Positions 32,774-41,082 of a stretch of 64,000 nucleotides of DNA are shown here, piece after piece. The stretch covers positions 1 through 64,000 of the forward strand of contig NZ_JAJNCL010000017.1 in assembly GCF_021025955.1 (NCBI RefSeq), written 5' to 3'. This DNA is from Rhodococcus qingshengii. Its GTDB lineage: Bacteria; Actinomycetota; Actinomycetes; Mycobacteriales; Mycobacteriaceae. The notes beneath the pieces were generated by a model. The model was not told the DNA's origin, searched no databases, and saw only the letters and a program-made list of their open reading frames with translations. How positions within the stretch are numbered: position 1 is the stretch's first letter; each line of letters begins with the position of its first letter. The translations under genes were made by a program, and so were the position numbers.

Positions 32774-33629
32774 CGGGCTTGTGCTTTCGTGGTGCCCGAT
32801 CGCGTAGTTCGGCCACGATCTCGTCATTCCACATGTGACGCCGCACCAGTCGATACCGCTCCCGGGCGATCCACAAGTATGCTTCGGCGTCGGTGTGCTC
32901 GGGCAACATGTCGGCACCCCGCAGCATCCGCACGACGGGGAGAAACTCCTCGCCGAACCAGCGTCGGGCGACCGTGTCTCGCCCGAGGAACTCGCCCTTC
33001 TCCTGCATGAGCCGAAAACCCCACGCCTCCACACACTCACTGAGTTCGGCGTACTCCCACGGGTCGGTGACCTGGACGGCTTCGCGTTGTGAACCCTGTA
33101 GCGGAACGCGGGTGAGGAAGAGTCGGCGATGGTCCTTGATGAGCAGATCGGCGCGCTGAGTGATGCCTTCCGGTGAGATACGCGTGATGATTTCGGTGAC
33201 GTACGCGTCGATGGTTTTCTGGTGCATCGCACACGCAATGGACACTCGGTGGTGTCCGTCGATCACGAAGTGCATGGAGCCGACGCGATACAACTGGACA
33301 GGTGGCACCGATTCGCCGCGTCGTTGCGCCACCGCAAGTCGCTCCCAACGAGCACGCGAGTGAGTGGACGTCGGACGGAAGTACCTGTCGAAATCACCTG
33401 TGCGGTCAACACTTCCGACTATCGATTCGATGGTGACGACCTGCAGGCCCAGAGACTTCTCGCCGACCTTGCCGAGAGCTGCGACAACTTCGTCGAAAGG
33501 CAGGATCGCGTTGACGTCGTCCGGTTCGCGTCGTAGCCAACTGACCAGACGTGCAACGTCGGCACGTCGACGCTGACGAGCGAAGTCGTTTTCCGCGTCG
33601 GCTGTGGGAAATCCGGTGTCACGAGCCAT
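32766..33629 (-). CDS. ParB-like N-terminal-domain protein
   Basis: The protein is 287 residues. The central segment QLYRVGSMHFVIDGHHRVSIA (about 113-133) matches the ParB/sulfiredoxin-like nucleotide-binding core, G-x-H-R-x-x-x-A type. The N-terminus is basic (DFARQRRRADVARLV) and the C-terminal third is Trp/Arg-rich. A helix-turn-helix of true partitioning ParB proteins is not seen, so a chromosome-partition role is doubtful; a CTPase or nuclease-like activity is possible. It overlaps the phosphoesterase gene by 11 bp at its start, so both are cotranscribed. Confidence 0.65.
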   Translation of the reverse strand: MARDTGFPTADAENDFARQRRRADVARLVSWLRREPDDVNAILPFDEVVAALGKVGEKSLGLQVVTIESIVGSVDRTGDFDRYFRPTSTHSRARWERLAVAQRRGESVPPVQLYRVGSMHFVIDGHHRVSIACAMHQKTIDAYVTEIITRISPEGITQRADLLIKDHRRLFLTRVPLQGSQREAVQVTDPWEYAELSECVEAWGFRLMQEKGEFLGRDTVARRWFGEEFLPVVRMLRGADMLPEHTDAEAYLWIARERYRLVRRHMWNDEIVAELRDRAPRKHKPAT

Positions 33630-34317
33630 GTCGGCGCCTCACGATCGTCGGCGGAGTACCTGGGGAAATCTCCATCAGCGTGAAGCCGACGGTATTGAGC
33701 ACGATAGTCCGGCCTACCTCCAGATCGAGAGGTGTTCGCCCGTGCGGGTGGATGTGTCCGTGGATCATGACTGTCGGATCGAGGGTGCGGATCAAGGGGG
33801 TGAAGCATTCGAACCCACGATGTGGCCGATCCTCGGCGTCGCCGACACCGCGGGCGGGGCTGTGTGTGAGCAGCACATCGACGCCCGCCCGACCGCCGGG
33901 AAGCCGCGATTGCCAGGCGTTTCGCCAGGTGAGTGAGCGGACGCGTCGGCTCTGCTGGCGCTCGGACCACTGATTGGGACCCGAGTTGTATCGGATGGAA
34001 CCGCCGAGGCCGGCGATCCGCAGACCGGCGACGGTCACGATGCGTCCGTCGGCGTTGACCGCGCCGGTTGGCCCTGGCCACTGCGCCGGCATCCCGGCCC
34101 GCATCCAACCCGATCTCTTGTTCGAATATCCGGAAAGATCGGCGTCGTGGTTCCCAGGAACGAACACGCAGGGCGCATTCAGTTGATCCGACAGGTACTC
34201 CAGATACGCAAACGGCAGATCGCCGGCGCCGAGGATCACGTCGACTCCGAGTGAACGAACCTGACTGCTCCACAGGAATTCGACGGTCTCGTCGCTGACA
34301 GCGAGAACGGAGACCAT
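33619..34317 (-). CDS. Metallophosphoesterase
   Basis: This 232-residue calcineurin-like phosphoesterase shows the motif series G-A-G-D-L (ILGAGDLPFAYLEYL), G-N-H-D (VFVPGNHDADLSGY), then LLTHSPARG and the closing G-H-x-H (MIHGHIHPHG). The first usual D-x-H motif appears as AVSDE with no His, a degenerate site I. The ATG at 34317 (MVSVLAVSDE) begins at the first strand; GTG 34371 is a longer alternative. It ends inside the ParB-like gene and is divergent from the SUFU-like gene. Confidence 0.8.
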   Translation of the reverse strand: MVSVLAVSDETVEFLWSSQVRSLGVDVILGAGDLPFAYLEYLSDQLNAPCVFVPGNHDADLSGYSNKRSGWMRAGMPAQWPGPTGAVNADGRIVTVAGLRIAGLGGSIRYNSGPNQWSERQQSRRVRSLTWRNAWQSRLPGGRAGVDVLLTHSPARGVGDAEDRPHRGFECFTPLIRTLDPTVMIHGHIHPHGRTPLDLEVGRTIVLNTVGFTLMEISPGTPPTIVRRRHGS

Positions 34318-34388
34318 TTCGACGACGCTACCGCCACCGCGAGGTATCTGCGCTGCGAACCTCGCGGGCACGGTGTTTAGATGGACGA

Positions 34389-34973
34389 GTGTCAGACAGC
34401 GTCGTATCTTCCGTCCGGGCCCATCTCGTCAGCAGTATCGAGGGGCCGGACCCCACCGCGGCCTCGGTGACGTTCCTCGGTGTCGAACCGCTGGACGTGC
34501 TGCGTTTCGAGTCGCCTGACGGCCTGGTTCGCTACGCCACGCTGGGGTGCTCACGTCATCCGATGGGTGACCCCAACGAACTGGTCGCAGACCCCACACG
34601 CGGTCCTCGCGCCGAGTTGGTGCTCACCCTGCGCGGTGGCACGGGTGTTGCGTCAGGTGTGGCCAGGACGCTCGCGGTGCTGGCTGCGGCGCCGTCCGTC
34701 GAAGGGGTCGTGCTGCTCGAAGACGCACTGTTGGACCTGGGTGAGCCGCTGTGGAAGGACACTGCGTTCACTGCGGTGCTTCTCGGTGACAGCGGGATCG
34801 CCGATCTGACGCTGCCGGAGCCGTTCGATCCGGTGCGCTTCCTCGGTGTGGTCCCCCTGACCGGTACCGAAGCCGCCTGGGTGCGTCTGCGCGGCGCAGA
34901 GGCACTGCGGGAAGCGTGGACCGAGGCGGGGATCGACATCCGCGATCCGCACCGTTCCGCAGCCTCGCTCTAG
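34389..34973 (+). CDS. Suppressor-of-fused (SUFU) domain protein
   Basis: This 194-residue protein matches the bacterial SUFU domain in pattern: RYATLGCSRHPMGDP is the conserved central motif, followed by RAELVLTLRGGTG. No membrane segment or signal peptide is seen. Bacterial SUFU proteins are often immunity-like or of unknown function, and the fold is named after the eukaryotic regulator. The start GTG 34389 lies 17-71 bp from the divergent phosphoesterase gene, depending on the latter's start. Confidence 0.7.
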   Translation: MSDSVVSSVRAHLVSSIEGPDPTAASVTFLGVEPLDVLRFESPDGLVRYATLGCSRHPMGDPNELVADPTRGPRAELVLTLRGGTGVASGVARTLAVLAAAPSVEGVVLLEDALLDLGEPLWKDTAFTAVLLGDSGIADLTLPEPFDPVRFLGVVPLTGTEAAWVRLRGAEALREAWTEAGIDIRDPHRSAASL

Positions 34974-35024
34974 GGTTCCGGCTGCCCCTGCGGTACCGGC
35001 TGCCCTGGCGCTTTGTCCGTTAGT

Positions 35025-35471
35025 TCATTCGGCGTGCACGAGTATGTCTGCCAGGTTCTCGAGACTTACCCGAACCGTCCGGGAAAATGCTTTCGTGACG
35101 ATCGGGTCGGCCATCTTGCCGAATACGCCGCCGAGTCCGCTTTCGCTGTCGAGTCGGTAGGTGACCCGAGTGCCGTCACTGACCTCTTCGCAGGTTGTGG
35201 TTTGCGCGAAGCTGACCGGGCTTTCGACGGACGTCGATTTCGACGATCTCGGTGGGTCGTACTCGGTGAATTCGGATGTCCACTCGAGACGCTTGCCCAA
35301 GATTCTCGAGACGCCGCGCCAGCGGCTTCCCACGCCCATCGGGCCCTCGGTGATCTGTGTGCATTCGACCATCGAGTTTTCCCACTTGGGCCAGTTCTCG
35401 GCGACGGCGATGTACTCCCAGACGTCCTTGGGTGGCAACGCGATCTCTACGGATTGCTCGACTGTAGGCAT
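35025..35471 (-). CDS. SRPBCC (polyketide cyclase/START-like) family protein
   Basis: This 148-residue protein has the helix-grip fold pattern: EIALPPKDVWEYIAVAENWPKWEN at the N-terminus, then the beta-rich middle, and the long C-terminal helix FSRTVRVSLENLADIL. Such proteins bind hydrophobic ligands; a ligand cannot be assigned. ATG 35471 has GGAGG 7 nt upstream. It lies next to corA in the same orientation, separated by 134 bp with no evident promoter hairpin. Confidence 0.8.
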   Translation of the reverse strand: MPTVEQSVEIALPPKDVWEYIAVAENWPKWENSMVECTQITEGPMGVGSRWRGVSRILGKRLEWTSEFTEYDPPRSSKSTSVESPVSFAQTTTCEEVSDGTRVTYRLDSESGLGGVFGKMADPIVTKAFSRTVRVSLENLADILVHAE

Positions 35472-35605
35472 GGTTGTTCCTCCACTTCTCCTTGGATCTG
35501 AATTTGCTTGTCGCAAAATGGATTTCGGGAACGGAATGAAAATGCGTACCCATATTCATTGTCCGCCTGCGACGGTGGCAAGTACAGGGAGTCAGAAGGA
35601 GTAGT

Positions 35606-36685
35606 TCACAGCCAGTTGTTGCGACGGAAGAGAAAGAACAAGCCGACGCACACCGAGGCGATGAGAAACAGGATGGACTGATAGCCGTATTTGTATCCGA
35701 GTTCCGGCATGTTCTCGAAGTTCATCCCGTAGATACCTGCGACGCCGGTCGGCACGGCGGCGATGGCGACCCACGCGGAGATCTTGCGCATGTCGGTGTT
35801 CTGTTGCACCGCGATCTTCGCGAGTGCTGCATCGACCAGAGAACTCAACACCTCGTCGTATTCCGAGATGCGTTCGGACACGATCGTGTGGTGATCTCGG
35901 ACGTCACGAAAGTACCGGCGGATCTCCTTCGGGACGAGGCCGCCCGCGGGTTGGGTGAGTTGGAGCAGTGGCAATCCGAGTGGAGTGACCGAGCGTCGTA
36001 GTTCCACGATTTCACGTTTGAGCAGGTAGATATGCTCGACGGCAACGGTGTTTCGCGGGTTGAATACCAGCTCTTCCATGCTGTCGACGTCCTGTTCGAC
36101 CAGCTGAATGACGGAGAGATAGCTGTCGACGGCGTGGTCGGTAATCGCGTGCAACACCGCGAACGGGCCCATGGTGAGGCGCTCGGGGTTCTGCTCGAGT
36201 GACTTGCGCACGCTCGCCAGCTCGGAGTGATCCCCGTGGCGGACGGTCACCACGAAGTCAGGACCGACAAACACCATGATCTCACCGGTTTCGACGATCT
36301 CGCTCGCCGTCGCCACCGACTCGTGTGGTACGTAGACAACCGTGCGCAGCACCAGGAACATGACGTCGTCGTAGCGTTCGAGTTTCGGACGCTCGTGTGC
36401 ATGGACGGCATCCTCGACCATCAGCTCGTGCAGTCCGAAAGTTGCTGCGACGTCTTGCATCTGACCTTCGTCGGGTGCATGCATTCCTACCCACACGAAG
36501 GCGTTGTCGCGACTACGAACCTCGGCCAACGCGGCGCGATGCGTGTACTTGCCCGGCAAACGCACGCCGTCCACGTAGACCGCGCAGTCGACGATCGCGC
36601 GTGCAGCAGGAACGGGGATCTTGGGCGCATCAGCTTGCGTCGATTTGCCGTTCGACCAATTCGGCAGTGACGGCATGGTTGGCAC
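35606..36685 (-). CDS. corA: Magnesium and cobalt transporter CorA
   Basis: This 359-residue CorA-family channel has a large cytoplasmic N-terminal domain and two C-terminal transmembrane helices. The defining GMN signature is at residues 320-322 (GIYGMNFENMPE), and the acidic loop EN-MPEL follows. The last residues are basic (FRRNNWL), as is typical. GTG 36685 is supported by AAGGAG 5 nt upstream; ATG 36676 is an alternative. It corresponds to Rv1239c. In this window it complements the MgtE-N/CBS and DUF1003 genes that also concern magnesium. Confidence 0.93.
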   Translation of the reverse strand: MPTMPSLPNWSNGKSTQADAPKIPVPAARAIVDCAVYVDGVRLPGKYTHRAALAEVRSRDNAFVWVGMHAPDEGQMQDVAATFGLHELMVEDAVHAHERPKLERYDDVMFLVLRTVVYVPHESVATASEIVETGEIMVFVGPDFVVTVRHGDHSELASVRKSLEQNPERLTMGPFAVLHAITDHAVDSYLSVIQLVEQDVDSMEELVFNPRNTVAVEHIYLLKREIVELRRSVTPLGLPLLQLTQPAGGLVPKEIRRYFRDVRDHHTIVSERISEYDEVLSSLVDAALAKIAVQQNTDMRKISAWVAIAAVPTGVAGIYGMNFENMPELGYKYGYQSILFLIASVCVGLFFLFRRNNWL

Positions 36686-36851
36686 GCTCGCTCCTTCGCG
36701 GTCTGTATTGCAGTGGAACCAGTGATGCAGTGGAACGGCACTGCAGCGACACGTGATCGAATTGCGCTGCCGCTGCGGCGTAATCGTACGTCAGCTTCCG
36801 GCTCGCCCACCGGAGCGCGATGAAGTTGCCGATTGCTGACACACTGGAACA

Positions 36852-37706
36852 GTGCGAATAGACCTTCACACCCACTCCAACGCATCGGACGGCACCGATA
36901 CCCCGGCTGCCCTCATGCGTGCCGCAGCCGACGCCGGACTCGACGTAGTCGCCATCACCGATCACGACACGACTTCAGGCTGGGCCGAGGCCGCGCATGC
37001 CTTACCAGCCGGCGTCGCCCTGGTTCGTGGGATGGAGATGTCGTGCGAAGGTCGAGGTGAGCGCGGTTGGCCCGTGGCTGTTCATCTGCTGGCGTATCTG
37101 TTCGATCCGACGCACCCCGAATTCGCCAAAGAACGTGAGCGACTGCGCGCCGAACGCGTCGAACGCATCCGGGTGATGACGACGATGATGGCGCGCGACG
37201 GATTGCCCGTCGATCCCGATCAGATCCTCGCCGACGCCGGTCCGTCTGTCGGACGCCCGCACGTCGCAGCGGCCCTGATGCGAGCTGGCGTGGTGTCGAG
37301 TATCAGCGAAGCCTTCTCCGACCTGTTGTCCAGTCGCGGGCGATACGACGTGCCCAAGTACGACACTCCGCTCGAGTACGCCGTCGAGCTGGTGGCAGCG
37401 GCCGGGGGAGTGACCGTCCTTGCGCACGGACGGGCGCGTTCGCGCGGCGGGCTGCTTGCACTCGACCACATCCGTGATCTGGCGGCGCTGGGTCTCGGGG
37501 GTCTCGAAGTCGATCACCCGGACCATCGCAGCGACGATCGCGACGTCTTGCGGCGCCTGGCCGGCGACCTCGGACTGGCAGTCACCGGATCCTCGGACTA
37601 CCACGGCGAGAACAAGACGATCGGACTCGGCGACGAGCTCACGGACGAGGCCGAGTTCGACAAACTCGTCTCTGCCGCCACCGGCGTGGAGGTATTGGGG
37701 CGCTGA
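36852..37706 (+). CDS. PHP-domain metal-dependent phosphoesterase
   Basis: This 284-residue PHP-domain protein opens with the metal-ligand motif IDLHTHSNASDGT and continues with VVAITDHDTTSG. A late GSSDYHGENK motif supplies the last ligands. This is the layout of trinuclear-metal nucleoside 3',5'-bisphosphate or RNase AM-type phosphatases. GTG 36852 is the only start before the first strand. It overlaps marC by TGATG. It may act in nucleotide salvage or RNA turnover; the substrate is inferred from family only. Confidence 0.85.
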   Translation: MRIDLHTHSNASDGTDTPAALMRAAADAGLDVVAITDHDTTSGWAEAAHALPAGVALVRGMEMSCEGRGERGWPVAVHLLAYLFDPTHPEFAKERERLRAERVERIRVMTTMMARDGLPVDPDQILADAGPSVGRPHVAAALMRAGVVSSISEAFSDLLSSRGRYDVPKYDTPLEYAVELVAAAGGVTVLAHGRARSRGGLLALDHIRDLAALGLGGLEVDHPDHRSDDRDVLRRLAGDLGLAVTGSSDYHGENKTIGLGDELTDEAEFDKLVSAATGVEVLGR

Positions 37707-38317
37707 TGCTCGACACGACGCTTTACCTCACCGTGTTCATCACGCTGTTCGTGATCATGGATCCACCCGGAGTCATCCCGGTGTTCTTGTCACTGGTCGG
37801 CCGCAAGAGCCGTGAAGATCGCAATCGGGCGGCATGGCAGGCCCCGGCCGTCTCGCTTGCGGTCATCTCGGTCTTTGCCATCGGCGGTCAGGCGATTCTC
37901 AACTACCTCCACATCGGCATACCAGCGTTGCAGGGCGCAGGCGGTCTGCTGCTGCTTCTCATCGCACTCGAACTGCTGACCGGCAAGGCCTCCAACCGGC
38001 CGCAGGGAGCCGACGACGTCAACGTCGCGCTCGTTCCCCTGGGGACGCCGATGATGGCCGGTCCCGGCGCGATTGCGGCCGTCATCGTCTTTGTCGCCCA
38101 AGCCGACGGTGAATCGGGGTCGTACCTGGCGATCGCGTTGGCGATTTTGTCCATCCACCTCGTGCTGTTCGTGGTCCTGCGGTTCTCGACGGCACTGATC
38201 CGGATACTGGGCGAGGGCGGCATCAGCCTGCTGGCACGCATCGCGGGTCTTCTGCTCGCCGCTATCGCGGTTCAACTCATTGCGGAATCAGTCCGCGGAT
38301 TCGTCGCGGGAGCGTAA
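37706..38317 (+). CDS. MarC-family integral membrane protein
   Basis: This 203-residue protein has six transmembrane helices and the MarC signature segment MDPPGVIPVFLSL near residues 15-27. NVALVPLGTPMMAGPGAI near 110 is the second half-repeat signature. MarC proteins were once linked to multiple-antibiotic resistance but have no confirmed transport function. The start overlaps the PHP gene stop, so the pair is coupled. Confidence 0.88.
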   Translation: MLDTTLYLTVFITLFVIMDPPGVIPVFLSLVGRKSREDRNRAAWQAPAVSLAVISVFAIGGQAILNYLHIGIPALQGAGGLLLLLIALELLTGKASNRPQGADDVNVALVPLGTPMMAGPGAIAAVIVFVAQADGESGSYLAIALAILSIHLVLFVVLRFSTALIRILGEGGISLLARIAGLLLAAIAVQLIAESVRGFVAGA

Positions 38318-38320
38318 GAG

Positions 38321-38707
38321 ATGACATACGACGACCGGAACGACAGGTACGAGGACGAATACCAGTACCGGGATTATCAGGACTATCAGTACGAAGACGA
38401 CTACGGCCAGTATCCCGCCGACAATCGTCAATGGCTACTGGTCCGCGCTCTACGTGCCCTGAGCGGCACCGTGGCGGCCGGGATCGTGGTCTTGACACTC
38501 GTGATCATCGGTTCGGCATATCTGGGCGGAAACCGCGGATTCCCGGGGCCGGGAACGACATCGATCACTGCGCACATTGCGGCCTCGGTGGTTGCTCTCG
38601 CCGCGCAGATCTGGTGTGACCGCAGGCGGGGTATCGCGGCGGTTGCCGGATCGGTGGTCGTGCTCGTGGTGGCGGGGCTGTTGTTGGTGACGCAGTGGTG
38701 GGGATGA
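38321..38707 (+). CDS. Small membrane protein with Tyr/Asp-rich N-terminus
   Basis: This 128-residue protein has an N-terminal 40 residues packed with Tyr, Asp, Glu and Gln (YDDRNDRYEDEYQYRDYQ), which is acidic and probably disordered. Three transmembrane helices follow (about 48-68, 78-98, 105-125). I do not recognise a family; it may belong to the actinobacterial poly-Tyr membrane proteins. It starts 3 bp after the marC stop, in the same unit. The 3' end runs into a tandem repeat. Confidence 0.75.
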   Translation: MTYDDRNDRYEDEYQYRDYQDYQYEDDYGQYPADNRQWLLVRALRALSGTVAAGIVVLTLVIIGSAYLGGNRGFPGPGTTSITAHIAASVVALAAQIWCDRRRGIAAVAGSVVVLVVAGLLLVTQWWG

Positions 38708-38768
38708 CACGGCGGGGGTGACTGGGTGGGGATGACACGGCGGGGATGACACGGTGGGGATGACGGCT
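38698..38768 (+). repeat. Tandem repeat, units of about 13-14 bp
   Basis: About four imperfect copies of GGGGATGACACGGC (variants CGGT, GGGTGACTGGGT) follow one another, beginning in the last codons of the small membrane protein gene and running 60 bp past its stop. They look like a slippage-prone minisatellite. Confidence 0.75.
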
Positions 38769-39127
38769 GGGTTTCGAGTGTGGTGAGGAATCCGACCGCT
38801 TGGAGGATTTGATTGTGATCCGACTCTGGTGGCAAACTGGAGTTACTTCGAGGCGGCGCCACAGCCCGGCCCCGAAGTGCAGGTTTCGTCAGAATTTCTC
38901 CCGGAACCTAGATTGCATGGATACGCCAGGGCTCACCCGCCCCACACCATGACGCTTCGGATGTATTGCGGCCCACTTTCTCGCGCACGCCGAATGCTCT
39001 TCTTCTCAGTAGTCGTTCGCGGAAGAAATGATCTCTGACCGTTGTGAACGTAAATTTGCACCGGTCCGGAGGATTACTTCCCAGTAACCCAGCCCCGAAT
39101 GAGGCTGGACTAATCAGGAGTGTCATC
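38708..39127. other. 420-bp gap without a convincing gene
   Basis: The first 60 bp is the tandem repeat. The middle (38770-39010) holds no coding region I can support; a 69-codon open frame at 38829-39038 lacks a ribosome-binding site and has shadow-like composition. The last 60 bp carries a small hairpin and the ribosome-binding site of the malic enzyme gene. No tRNA or RNA motif was recognised. Confidence 0.6.
39089..39108 (+). promoter_or_regulatory. Short hairpin in the malic enzyme leader
   Basis: CCAGCC at 39089-39094 pairs with GGCTGG at 39103-39108 around an 8-nt loop, about 9 nt before the AGGAG of the malic enzyme gene. It may influence translation but is short. Confidence 0.3.
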
Positions 39128-40321
39128 GTGTCCCTCGTGACTGAAGCCATCAACGTACCCAAGGTCGAGCTGACCGACGAAGAAATCTTTGCCGCTCACG
39201 TCGGTGGCAAGCTCTCGGTCGAGACCACCGCGCCGCTCGATACGCAGCGCGCCCTCTCGATCGCCTACACGCCGGGTGTTGCTCAGGTGAGCCGCGCCAT
39301 CGCTGCAGACGAAACCCTCGCCGATCGATACACCTGGACCAACCGACTCGTTGTCGTGGTCAGTGACGGCACCGCGGTTCTCGGACTCGGCGACATCGGC
39401 CCGCGCGCCTCGCTGCCCGTCATGGAGGGCAAGTCGGCACTGTTCAAGAACTTCGCCGGACTGAACTCCATTCCGCTGGTTCTCGACACCAAGGATCCCG
39501 ACGAGATCGTCGAGACGCTCATCCGTCTGCGTCCGAGCTTCGGCGCGGTCAACCTCGAGGACATCTCGGCGCCGCGTTGCTTCGAGATCGAGAAGCGCGT
39601 CATCGAAGCTCTCGACTGCCCTGTCATGCACGACGATCAGCACGGAACCGCGATCGTGGTCCTCGCGGCACTCAAGGGCGCAGTGAAGGTCCAGAGCCGC
39701 GACATCACCGCACTCAAGGTCGTCATCTCCGGCGCCGGTGCTGCTGGTGTTGCCTGCGCGAACATCCTGCTCGCTGCGGGAATCGCCGACGTCATCGTGC
39801 TGGACTCGAAGGGCATCATCTCGGGTGAGCGCAGCGACCTCAACGAGGTGAAGGCAGAACTCGCGGCCCGCACCAATCCGCGCGACCTGCACGGTGGTGC
39901 CATCGAGGCACTCGAAGGTGCGGACGTCTTCCTCGGTGTCTCGGCGGGCAAGATCCCCGAGGAGCTCATCGCTTCGATGGCACCCGAGTCGATCGTGTTC
40001 GCACTCTCCAACCCGGACCCGGAGATTCACCCCGAAACCGCGTCGAAGTACGCGGCGATCGTGGCTACGGGTCGCAGTGATTTCCCGAACCAGATCAACA
40101 ATGTTCTCGCCTTCCCCGGGGTGTTCAAGGGCGCGCTCGACGCCGGCGCCCGTCGCATCACCGAAGGCATGAAGCTCGCTGCCGCCGAGGCAATCCTGTC
40201 GGTGGTCGGCGACGAGTTGGCAGCGGACAAAATCGTCCCCAGCCCACTCGACCCTCGCGTGGCACCCGCAGTAGCGGAAGCCGTCGCGGCCGCAGCGCAT
40301 GCTGAGGGCGTGACCAGCTAA
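39128..40321 (+). CDS. NAD(P)-dependent malic enzyme
   Basis: This 397-residue malic enzyme converts malate to pyruvate and CO2. The catalytic Tyr lies in SIAYTPGVAQVS, the catalytic Lys in MEGKSALFK, and the metal ligands in NLEDISAPRCFEIE and MHDDQHGTAIV. The Rossmann motif VVISGAGAAGVA binds the cofactor. It lacks the C-terminal phosphotransacetylase-like domain of MaeB, so it is the short form. GTG 39128 follows AGGAG by 7 nt and rejects a longer frame. It lies downstream of corA and marC where M. tuberculosis has malate dehydrogenase (mdh, Rv1240). Confidence 0.92.
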   Translation: MSLVTEAINVPKVELTDEEIFAAHVGGKLSVETTAPLDTQRALSIAYTPGVAQVSRAIAADETLADRYTWTNRLVVVVSDGTAVLGLGDIGPRASLPVMEGKSALFKNFAGLNSIPLVLDTKDPDEIVETLIRLRPSFGAVNLEDISAPRCFEIEKRVIEALDCPVMHDDQHGTAIVVLAALKGAVKVQSRDITALKVVISGAGAAGVACANILLAAGIADVIVLDSKGIISGERSDLNEVKAELAARTNPRDLHGGAIEALEGADVFLGVSAGKIPEELIASMAPESIVFALSNPDPEIHPETASKYAAIVATGRSDFPNQINNVLAFPGVFKGALDAGARRITEGMKLAAAEAILSVVGDELAADKIVPSPLDPRVAPAVAEAVAAAAHAEGVTS

Positions 40322-40332
40322 GAGGGACTACG

Positions 40333-40379
40333 AAAGCCCCGGTCGGAACCCGCACACAAGGTTCCGATCGGGGCTTTTT
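40333..40379 (+). terminator. Intrinsic terminator after malic enzyme
   Basis: An 18-position GC-rich stem (40333-40350 with 40360-40377, one mismatch) with a 9-nt loop is followed by TTTTT. It also faces the convergent ABC permease gene that ends at 40393 and probably serves both. Confidence 0.9.
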
Positions 40380-40392
40380 CGTGGGTACCGAG

Positions 40393-41082
40393 CTACAGAC
40401 GAGCGAGGTCCGGTGTTCGGCGCAGCCTGCCGGTACCGGGAACGGAAGCCCAGACCACCAGTGCCAGTAAACCGTCGACGACAAGAGCCACAACCGCGAC
40501 CAGGATTGCGCCGACGACCACGCGGTCGTACTTGTAGAGCGCGAGACCGTCGAAGATGTACCGGCCGAGGCCGCCGAGGTTGACGTAGGCGGCAACGGTC
40601 GCTGTGGCTATCACCTGCAGCGTCGCGTTACGCAGTCCGCCGAGAATCAGCGGGAGTGCATTGGGAATCTCGACGCGGAAGAGTACCTGGAGTTCGGTCA
40701 TACCCATCGCTCGCGCGGCCTCGACGACGCCACGGTCGACGCTGGCGATTCCGGCGTAGGTGCCGGCGAGGAGCGGAGGAATGCCGAGGATCACCAGCGC
40801 GAGAATCGGCGGCATGACTCCGAGTCCCATGAGCAGAACGAGGAAGGTCAGCAGGCCGAGTGTGGGCAGTGACCGCAGCGCGTTGACAAGACTGACGACC
40901 ACGATCTCACCGCGGCGCAGATGGCCGATGAGCAATCCGACAGGCACCGCGATCACGGCCGAAAGTGCCACGGCCAGAACGCTGTACCACAGGTGCTGGA
41001 GAATACGGGTGCCGATTCCGGTGTCGCCACTCCAGTTGTCGGGATCGACGATGAAGTCCCAGGCTCCGGTGAAGATGCTCAT
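40393..41082 (-). CDS. Osmoprotectant ABC transporter permease (ProW/OpuC type), second subunit
   Basis: This 229-residue permease has about six transmembrane helices and a short EAA-type loop (VVEAARAMGMTELQVLFRVEIPNALPLI near 120-147). The pattern GGLRNATLQVIATATVAAYVNLGGLG is the C-terminal signature of glycine betaine/choline (OpuC/YehY-like) permeases. ATG 41082 has GAGGGGGA upstream; it overlaps the other permease by ATGA. It works with the first permease, an ATPase and a binding protein in one operon. Confidence 0.9.
   Translation of the reverse strand: MSIFTGAWDFIVDPDNWSGDTGIGTRILQHLWYSVLAVALSAVIAVPVGLLIGHLRRGEIVVVSLVNALRSLPTLGLLTFLVLLMGLGVMPPILALVILGIPPLLAGTYAGIASVDRGVVEAARAMGMTELQVLFRVEIPNALPLILGGLRNATLQVIATATVAAYVNLGGLGRYIFDGLALYKYDRVVVGAILVAVVALVVDGLLALVVWASVPGTGRLRRTPDLARL

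Noticed and set aside
38829-39038. 69-codon open frame in the 420-bp gap
   Set aside because: No Shine-Dalgarno sequence or leaderless box, and no recognisable domain.
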